Of a stretch of 64,000 nucleotides of DNA, positions 56,866-64,000 are shown piece after piece. Both the position numbers and the translations under genes were made by a program. The number at the start of each line of letters is the position of its first letter. The first letter of the stretch is position 1. Location: assembly GCF_029227915.1 (NCBI RefSeq), contig NC_079883.1, positions 12,400,001 through 12,464,000 on the forward strand. The letters are read 5' to 3'. The stretch is from Hydractinia symbiolongicarpus (taxonomy: Eukaryota; Cnidaria; Hydrozoa; Anthoathecata; Hydractiniidae). The notes below the pieces were generated by a model. It made no database searches, was not told the DNA's origin, and was given only the letters and a program-made list of their open reading frames with translations.

Positions 56866-57370
56866 TTCATTTTCATTTGTTGCCTTTTCATTTCAATGGC
56901 GCTGTGATATATTTCTTGTTATAACAATTAAGGAACGTGGCGGTTGTTGAAAGTGTTTCCTATGACATTTTCCTACGACATTTTCAGGTGATAGTACGAG
57001 AAAAAAGAGCTTTCAAATGCATACAAACTCGATCTATTGCCGATCATCCAATAACCCTGACGGAATGGCAAATAAAATAAAATTCCCCCGCCTTCCGAGG
57101 ACTTATATCGCAATCACGTTTCGTAACAGCCAAACGAGGTTTTACCTTAGCGTTTAAGTCACCACCGACATTTGGCCGCGCAACTATTCTAAGCTCATTC
57201 ATTTTGACTTAAGGAGGGGGCGAGCGCGGACGCAGGCCCCCACTACCAGAAATTGTACGGTCGAGTTACTGACGTTTGCAGTAATCGCAGAGGTCAGTAA
57301 CTCAAAGAAATTAAATAAAAAAATTTGATCACAACGTCAAAATAAATTGCACGTATTTGCCCCTACTAAT

Positions 57371-57490
57371 GTCTACGGCCATACCACGATGAACACACCC
57401 GTTCTCGTCTGATCACGGAAGTTAAGCATCGTCGGGCCGGGATAGTACTTGGATGGGGGACCGCCTGGGAACTCCCGGTGTCGTAGGCTT
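57371..57490 (+). rRNA. 5S rRNA: 5S rRNA gene copy 91
   Basis: Exact consensus. The spacer has AGTAAAATTC, CAATTACG, CACCGCC, CCGCACAAC and ACTAGAA. Confidence 0.98.
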
Positions 57491-57995
57491 TTCATTTTCA
57501 TTTGTTGCCTTTTCATTTCAATGGCGCTGTGATATATTTCTTGTTATAACAATTAAGGAACGTGGCGGTTGTTGAAAGTGTTTCCTATGACATTTTCCTA
57601 CGACATTTTCAGGTGATAGTACGAGAAAAAAGAGCTTTCAAATGCATACAAACTCGATCTATTGCCGATCATCCAATAACCCTGACGGAATGGCAAATAA
57701 AGTAAAATTCCGCCGCCTTCCGAGGACTTATATCGCAATTACGTTTCGTAACAGCCAAGCGAGGTTTTACCTTAGCGTTTAAGTCACCGCCGACATTTGG
57801 CCGCACAACTATTCTAAGCTCATTCATTTTGACTTAAGGAGGGGGCGAGCGCGGACGCAGGCCCCCACTACTAGAAATTGTACGGTCGAGTTACTGACGT
57901 TTGCAGTAATCGCAGAGGTCAGTAACTCAAAGAAACTAAATAAAAAAAATTGATCACAACGTCAAAATAAATTGCACGTATTTGCCCCTACTAAT

Positions 57996-58115
57996 GTCTA
58001 CGGCCATACCACGATGAACACACCTGTTCTCGTCTGATCACGGAAGTTAAGCATCGTCGGGCCGGGATAGTACTTGGATGGGGGACCGCCTGGGAACTCC
58101 CGGTGTCGTAGGCTT
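57996..58115 (+). rRNA. 5S rRNA: 5S rRNA gene copy 92
   Basis: C30T gives a U30-G47 wobble. The spacer has ATTCCTTTTG. Confidence 0.97.
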
Positions 58116-58620
58116 TTCATTTTCATTTGTTGCCTTTTCATTTCAATGGCGCTGTGATATATTTCTTGTTATAACAATTAAGGAACGTGGCGGTTGTTGA
58201 AAGTGTTTCCTATGACATTTTCCTACGACATTTTCAGGTGATAGTACGAGAAAAAAGAGCTTTCAAATGCATACAAACTCGATCTATTGCCGATCATCCA
58301 ATAACCCTGACGGAATGGCAAATAAAATAAAATTCCGCCGCCTTCCGAGGACTTATATCGCAATCACGTTTCGTAACAGCCAAGCGAGGTTTTACCTTAG
58401 CGTTTAAGTCACCACCGACATTTGGCCGCGCAACTATTCTAAGCTCATTCCTTTTGACTTAAGGAGGGGGCGAGCGCGGACGCAGGCCCCCACTACCAGA
58501 AATTGTACGGTCGAGTTACTGACGTTTGCAGTAATCGCAGAGGTCAGTAACTCAAAGAAATTAAATAAAAAAATTTGATCACAACGTCAAAATAAATTGC
58601 ACGTATTTGCCCCTACTAAT

Positions 58621-58740
58621 GTCTACGGCCATACCACGATGAACACACCCGTTCTCGTCTGATCACGGAAGTTAAGCATCGTCGGGCCGGGATAGTACTT
58701 GGATGGAGGACCGCCTGGGAAATCCCGGTGTCGTAGGCTT
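58621..58740 (+). rRNA. 5S rRNA: 5S rRNA gene copy 93
   Basis: G87A makes the loop AGGA, which is not GNRA. C102A lies in loop E. The spacer is unusually altered: TTGTAATAAC, GTGGTGG, AAGAGTTTCCTTAGAC, TGACAAAT and CGCCGGCCCCCATT. Confidence 0.95.
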
Positions 58741-59245
58741 TTCATTTTCATTTGTTGCCTTTTCATTTCAATGGCGCTGTGATATATTTCTTGTAATAAC
58801 AATTAAGGAACGTGGTGGTTGTTGAAAGAGTTTCCTTAGACATTTTCCTACGACATTTTCAGGTGATAGTACGAGAAAAAAGAGCTTTCAAATGCATACA
58901 AACTCGATCTATTGCCGATCATCCAATAACCCTGACGGAATGACAAATAAAATAAAATTCCGCCGCCTTCCGAGGACTTATATCGCAATCACGTTTCGTA
59001 ACAGCCAAGCAAGGTTTTACCTTAGCGTTTAAGTCACCACCGACATTTGGCCGCGCAACTATTCTAAGCTCATTCATTTTGACTTAAGGAGGGGGCGAGC
59101 GCGGACGCCGGCCCCCATTACCAGAAATTGTACGGTCGAGTTACTGACGTTTGCAGTAATCGCAGAGGTCAGTAACTCAAAGAAATTAAATAAAAAAAAT
59201 TGATCACAACGTCAAAATAAATTGCACGTATTTGCCCCTACTAAT

Positions 59246-59365
59246 GTCTACGGCCATACCACGATGAACACACCCGTTCTCGTCTGATCACGGAAGTTAA
59301 GCATCGTCGGGCCGGGATAGCACTTGGATGGGAGACCGCCTGGGAACTTCCGGTGTCGTACGCTT
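59246..59365 (+). rRNA. 5S rRNA: 5S rRNA gene copy 94 (G88A, G116C subtype)
   Basis: G88A makes loop GAGA, the vertebrate loop. G116C breaks 3-116, C104T gives a wobble and T76C lies in loop E. The spacer has AATAAACC, GACGAAATGG, CCTTGGCG and CGATATTT, as after copy 96. Confidence 0.94.
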
Positions 59366-59870
59366 TTCATTTTCATTTGTTGCCTTTTCATTTCAATGGC
59401 GCTGTGATATATTTCTTGTTATAACAATTAAGGAACGTGGCGGTTGTTGAAAGTGTTTCCTATGACATTTTCCTACGACATTTTCAGGTGATAGTACGAG
59501 AAAAAAGAGCTTTCAAATGCATACAAACTCGATCTATTGCCGATCATCCAATAAACCTGACGAAATGGCAAATAAAATAAAATTCCGCCGCCTTCCGAGG
59601 ACTTATATCGCAATCACGTTTCGTAACAGCCAAGCGAGGTTTTACCTTGGCGTTTAAGTCACCACCGATATTTGGCCGCGCAACTATTCTAAGCTCATTC
59701 ATTTTGACTTAAGGAGGGGGCGAGCGCAGACGCAGGCCCCCACTACCAGAAATTGTACGGTCGAGTTACTGATGTTTGCAGTAATCGCAGAGGTCAGTAA
59801 CTCAAAGAAATTAAATAAAAAAATTTGATCACAACGTCAAAATAAATTGCACGTATTTGCCCCTACTAAT

Positions 59871-59990
59871 GTCTACGGCCATACCACGATGAACACACCC
59901 GTTCTCGTCTGATCACGGAAGTTAAGCATCGCCGGGCCGGGATAGTACTTGGATGGGAGACCACCTGGGAACTCCCGGTGTCGTACGCTT
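59871..59990 (+). rRNA. 5S rRNA: 5S rRNA gene copy 95 (G88A, G116C subtype)
   Basis: T62C breaks 16-62, G88A gives loop GAGA, G93A gives U84-A93 and G116C breaks 3-116. Confidence 0.94.
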
Positions 59991-60495
59991 TTCATTTTCA
60001 TTTGTTGCCTTTTCATTTCAATGGCGCTGTGATATATTTCTTGTTATAACAATTAAGGAACGTGGCGGTTGTTGAAAGTGTTTTCTATGACATTTTCCTA
60101 CGACATTTGCAGGTGATAGTACGAGAAAAAAGAGCTTTCAAATGCATACAAACTCGATGTATTGCCGATCATCCAATAACCCTGACGGAATGGCAAATAA
60201 AATAAAATTCCGCCGCCTTCCGAGGACTTATATCGCAATCACGTTTCGTAACAGCCAAGCGAGGTTTTCCCTTAGCGTTTAAGTCACCACCGACATTTGG
60301 CCGCGCAACTATTCTAAGCTCATTCATTTTGACTTAAGGAGGGGGCGAGCGCGGACGCAGGCCCCCACTACCAGAAATTGTACGGTCGAGTTACTGACGT
60401 TTGCAGTAATCGCAGAGGTCAGTAACTCAAGGAATTAAATAAAAAAAAATTGATCACAACGTCAAAATAAATTGCACGTATTTGCCCCTACTAAT

Positions 60496-60615
60496 GTCTA
60501 CGGCCATACCACGATGAACACACCCGTTCTCGTCTGATCACGGAAGTTAAGCATCGTCGGGCCGGGATAGTACTTGGATGGGGAACCGCCTGGGAACTCC
60601 CGGTGTCGTAGGCTT
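60496..60615 (+). rRNA. 5S rRNA: 5S rRNA gene copy 96 (G89A)
   Basis: G89A only, loop GGAA. The spacer has TTCAAGTG, AATAAACC, CCTTGGCG and CGATATTT. Confidence 0.97.
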
Positions 60616-61120
60616 TTCATTTTCATTTGTTGCCTTTTCATTTCAATGGCGCTGTGATATATTTCTTGTTATAACAATTAAGGAACGTGGCGGTTGTTGA
60701 AAGTGTTTCCTATGACATTTTCCTACGACATTTTCAAGTGATAGTACGAGAAAAAAGAGCTTTCAAATGCATACAAACTCGATCTATTGCCGATCATCCA
60801 ATAAACCTGACGAAATGGCAAATAAAATAAAATTCCGCCGCCTTCCGAGGACTTATATCGCAATCACGTTTCGTAACAGCCAAGCGAGGTTTTACCTTGG
60901 CGTTTAAGTCACCACCGATATTTGGCCGCGCAACTATTCTAAGCTCATTCATTTTGACTTAAGGAGGGGGCGAGCGCAGACGCAGGCCCCCACTACCAGA
61001 AATTGTACGGTCGAGTTACTGACGTTTGCAGTAATCGCAGAGGTCAGTAACTCAAAGAAATTAAATAAAAAAATTTGATCACAACGTCAAAATAAATTGC
61101 ACGTATTTGCCCCTACTAAT

Positions 61121-61240
61121 GTCTACGGCCATACCACGATGAACACACCCGTTCTCGTCTGATCACGGAAGTTAAGCATCGCCGGGCCGGGATAGTACTT
61201 GGATGGGAGACCGCCTGGGAACTCCCGGTGTCGTACGCTT
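61121..61240 (+). rRNA. 5S rRNA: 5S rRNA gene copy 97 (G88A, G116C subtype)
   Basis: T62C, G88A and G116C, like copy 95 but without G93A. The spacer has GATGTATTTC in place of GATATATTTC. Confidence 0.94.
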
Positions 61241-61745
61241 TTCATTTTCATTTGTTGCCTTTTCATTTCAATGGCGCTGTGATGTATTTCTTGTTATAAC
61301 AATTAAGGAACGTGGCGGTTGTTGAAAGTGTTTTCTATGACATTTTCCTACGACATTTGCAGGTGATAGTACGAGAAAAAAGAGCTTTCAAATGCATACA
61401 AACTCGATGTATTGCCGATCATCCAATAACCCTGACGGAATGGCAAATAAAATAAAATTCCGCCGCCTTCCGAGGACTTATATCGCAATCACGTTTCGTA
61501 ACAGCCAAGCGAGGTTTTCCCTTAGCGTTTAAGTCACCACCGACATTTGGCCGCGCAACTATTCTAAGCTCATTCATTTTGACTTAAGGAGGGGGCGAGC
61601 GCGGACGCAGGCCCCCACTACCAGAAATTGTACGGTCGAGTTACTGACGTTTGCAGTAATCGCAGAGGTCAGTAACTCAAGGAATTAAATAAAAAAAAAT
61701 TGATCACAACGTCAAAATAAATTGCACGTATTTGCCCCTACTAAT

Positions 61746-61865
61746 GTCTACGGCCATACCACGATGAACACACCCGTTCTCGTCTGATCACGGAAGTTAA
61801 GCATCGTCGGGCCGGGATAGTACTTGGATGGGGAACCGCCTGGGAACTCCCGGTGTCGTAGGCTT
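61746..61865 (+). rRNA. 5S rRNA: 5S rRNA gene copy 98 (G89A)
   Basis: G89A only, loop GGAA, twin of copy 96. The spacer has TTCAAGTG, CCGTAAC, TTTTCCCTTAG and GGGAGCG. Confidence 0.97.
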
Positions 61866-62370
61866 TTCATTTTCATTTGTTGCCTTTTCATTTCAATGGC
61901 GCTGTGATATATTTCTTGTTATAACAATTAAGGAACGTGGCGGTTGTTGAAAGTGTTTCCTATGACATTTTCCTACGACATTTTCAAGTGATAGTACGAG
62001 AAAAAAGAGCTTTCAAATGCATACAAACTCGATCTATTGCCGATCATCCAATAACCCTGACGGAATGGCAAATAAAATAAAATTCCGCCGCCTTCCGAGG
62101 ACTTATATCGCAATCACGTTCCGTAACAGCCAAGCGAGGTTTTCCCTTAGCGTTTAAGTCACCACCGACATTTGGCCGCGCAACTATTCTAAGCTCATTC
62201 ATTTTGACTTAAGGAGGGAGCGAGCGCGGACGCAGGCCCCCACTACCAGAAATTGTACGGTCGAGTTACTGACGTTTGCAGTAATCGCAGAGGTCAGTAA
62301 CTCAAAGAAATTAAATAAAAAAATTTGATCACAACGTCAAAATAAATTGCACGTATTTGCCCCTACTAAT

Positions 62371-62490
62371 GTCTACGGCCATACCACGATGAACACACCC
62401 GTTCTCGTCTGATCACGGAAGTTAAGCATCGTCGGGCCGGGATAGTACTTGGATGGGGGACCGCCTGGGAACTCCCGGTGTCGTAGGCTT
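62371..62490 (+). rRNA. 5S rRNA: 5S rRNA gene copy 99
   Basis: Exact consensus. The spacer has AAATTTCC. Confidence 0.98.
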
Positions 62491-62995
62491 TTCATTTTCA
62501 TTTGTTGCCTTTTCATTTCAATGGCGCTGTGATATATTTCTTGTTATAACAATTAAGGAACGTGGCGGTTGTTGAAAGTGTTTCCTATGACATTTTCCTA
62601 CGACATTTTCAGGTGATAGTACGAGAAAAAAGAGCTTTCAAATGCATACAAACTCGATCTATTGCCGATCATCCAATAACCCTGACGGAATGGCAAATAA
62701 AATAAATTTCCGCCGCCTTCCGAGGACTTATATCGCAATCACGTTTCGTAACAGCCAAGCGAGGTTTTACCTTAGCGTTTAAGTCACCACCGACATTTGG
62801 CCGCGCAACTATTCTAAGCTCATTCATTTTGACTTAAGGAGGGGGCGAGCGCGGACGCAGGCCCCCACTACCAGAAATTGTACGGTCGAGTTACTGACGT
62901 TTGCAGTAATCGCAGAGGTCAGTAACTCAAAGAAATTAAATAAAAAAATTTGATCACAACGTCAAAATAAATTGCACGTATTTGCCCCTACTAAT

Positions 62996-63115
62996 GTCTA
63001 CGGCCATACCACGATGAACACACCCGTTCTCGTCTGATCACGGAAGTTAAGCATCGTCGGGCCGGGATAGTACTTGGATGGGGGACCGCCTGGGAACTCC
63101 CGGTGTCGTAGGCTT
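62996..63115 (+). rRNA. 5S rRNA: 5S rRNA gene copy 100
   Basis: Exact consensus. The spacer has GTTATC, GATGTATTG, AGTCAAG, GTTTTTCC and CCTAATAAT. Confidence 0.98.
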
Positions 63116-63620
63116 TTCATTTTCATTTGTTATCTTTTCATTTCAATGGCGCTGTGATATATTTCTTGTTATAACAATTAAGGAACGTGGCGGTTGTTGA
63201 AAGTGTTTCCTATGACATTTTCCTACGACATTTTCAGGTGATAGTACGAGAAAAAAGAGCTTTCAAATGCATACAAACTCGATGTATTGCCGATCATCCA
63301 ATAACCCTGACGGAATGGCAAATAAAATAAAATTCCGCCGCCTTCCGAGGACTTATATCGCAATCACGTTTCGTAACAGTCAAGCGAGGTTTTTCCTTAG
63401 CGTTTAAGTCACCACCGACATTTGGCCGCGCAACTATTCTAAGCTCATTCATTTTGACTTAAGGAGGGGGCGAGCGCGGACGCAGGCCCCCACTACCAGA
63501 AATTGTACGGTCGAGTTACTGACGTTTGCAGTAATCGCAGAGGTCAGTAACTCAAAGAAATTAAATAAAAAAATTTGATCACAACGTCAAAATAAATTGC
63601 ACGTATTTGCCCCTAATAAT

Positions 63621-63740
63621 GTCTACGGCCATACCACGATGAACACACCCGTTCTCGTCTGATCACGGAAGTTAAGCATCGTCGGGCCGGGATAGTACTT
63701 GGATGGGGGACCGCCTGGGAACTCCCGGTGTCGCAGGCTT
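63621..63740 (+). rRNA. 5S rRNA: 5S rRNA gene copy 101
   Basis: T114C breaks 5-114 (ends GTCGCAGGC). The spacer after it is cut off by the window end at 64000 and carries ATATTTTTTG and AAATTTCC. Confidence 0.97.
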
Positions 63741-64000
63741 TTCATTTTCATTTGTTGCCTTTTCATTTCAATGGCGCTGTGATATATTTTTTGTTATAAC
63801 AATTAAGGAACGTGGCGGTTGTTGAAAGTGTTTCCTATGACATTTTCCTACGACATTTTCAGGTGATAGTACGAGAAAAAAGAGCTTTCAAATGCATACA
63901 AACTCGATCTATTGCCGATCATCCAATAACCCTGACGGAATGGCAAATAAAATAAATTTCCGCCGCCTTCCGAGGACTTATATCGCAATCACGTTTCGTA

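Larger units (their letters stand above)
59871..61120 (+). repeat. Dimer duplication, first copy (partner 61121-62370)
   Basis: Copies 95-96 recur as 97-98 at 1250 bp. Shared marks: T62C, G88A and G116C, then a spacer with TTTTCTATG, CATTTGCAGG, GATGTATTG, TTTTCCCTTAG and CAAGGAATT, then G89A. Confidence 0.87.
61121..62370 (+). repeat. Dimer duplication, second copy (partner 59871-61120)
   Basis: Copies 97-98 repeat 95-96. The spacer after copy 98 resumes with TTCAAGTG but then carries TTTTCCCTTAG, so it combines marks of both unit types. Confidence 0.85.
1..64000 (+). repeat. 5S rDNA tandem array, 625-bp unit, 101 complete gene copies
   Basis: The same unit repeats head to tail from end to end, always in the same orientation. 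Successive gene starts are 625 bp apart in most cases, with 623-627 from small indels, 599 where a 26-bp deletion occurs, 543 at one 82-bp deletion and 1374 where a transposon is inserted. Each unit has a 120-base 5S gene and a spacer of about 505 bp. Every spacer holds the same content as the reference spacer at 31-535 unless noted under the preceding gene: T-runs, a 12-bp palindrome, a 13-bp tandem pair, a G/C hairpin, a 41-base hairpin and a TATA-like element. Units differ by only a few bases, and variants are shared between neighbours or at fixed offsets, as expected of concerted evolution by unequal crossing-over and gene conversion. Both array ends lie outside the window. Confidence 0.98.

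Noticed and set aside
1-64000. CRISPR array or satellite DNA as the explanation for the periodicity
   Set aside because: The repeated part contains a full, foldable 5S gene with Pol III signals in each unit, and the spacers are homologous to each other, unlike CRISPR spacers.

Overview
The whole 64 kb window is one head-to-tail tandem array of 5S ribosomal RNA genes on the + strand. I count 101 complete gene copies plus the last 30 bases of a copy at the left edge. The array runs off both ends. The basic unit is 625 bp: a 120-base 5S gene followed by a spacer of about 505 bp. The gene aligns base for base, without gaps, to the animal 5S consensus. Its RNA polymerase III signals are in the expected places: an internal control region, an AAAATAAATT element at about -32 to -23, and three short T-runs after the gene. 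I see no convincing protein-coding gene on either strand.

The organism is a eukaryote and most likely an invertebrate animal. The gene reads as a metazoan 5S with a GTTAAGC box A. Bases 27/52, 32/45 and 72/103 differ from the vertebrate form as matched pairs. A cnidarian, sponge or other early-branching animal is plausible, but that is a weak inference from memory of 5S sequences.

Layout. (1) 1-6159: regular units, with a 3-unit pattern repeated at 1786-3660 and 3661-5535. (2) 6160-7533: a unit whose spacer is broken by a 744-bp non-autonomous DNA transposon at 6627-7370. It has 17-bp terminal inverted repeats and a TTAA target duplication, so it looks like a piggyBac-type MITE. (3) 7534-14958: a 4-unit block present twice, including three spacers with the same 26-bp deletion. 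(4) 14959-22453: the most scattered single-copy variation, including the most damaged gene body (copy 29). (5) 22454-41206: a higher-order pattern with an offset of about 7.5 kb (12 units). (6) 41207-62370: several recent 2- and 3-unit duplications, a family of genes with an altered 5' end, and one gene (copy 80) that has lost its upstream region through an 82-bp deletion. (7) 62371-64000: near-consensus units.

Variants are described below with gene position 1 = the G of GTCTACGG. Pairing statements use the standard 5S fold: helix I 1-9/111-118, II 14-21/57-65, III 27-32/45-52, IV 81-86/91-95 with tetraloop 87-90, V 67-72/103-108. By hand reading, 30 of the 101 complete copies match the consensus exactly over bases 1-118, and there are about 145 differences in total (about 1.2% of gene bases). 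All comparisons were made by eye; an alignment could shift a few of these calls.
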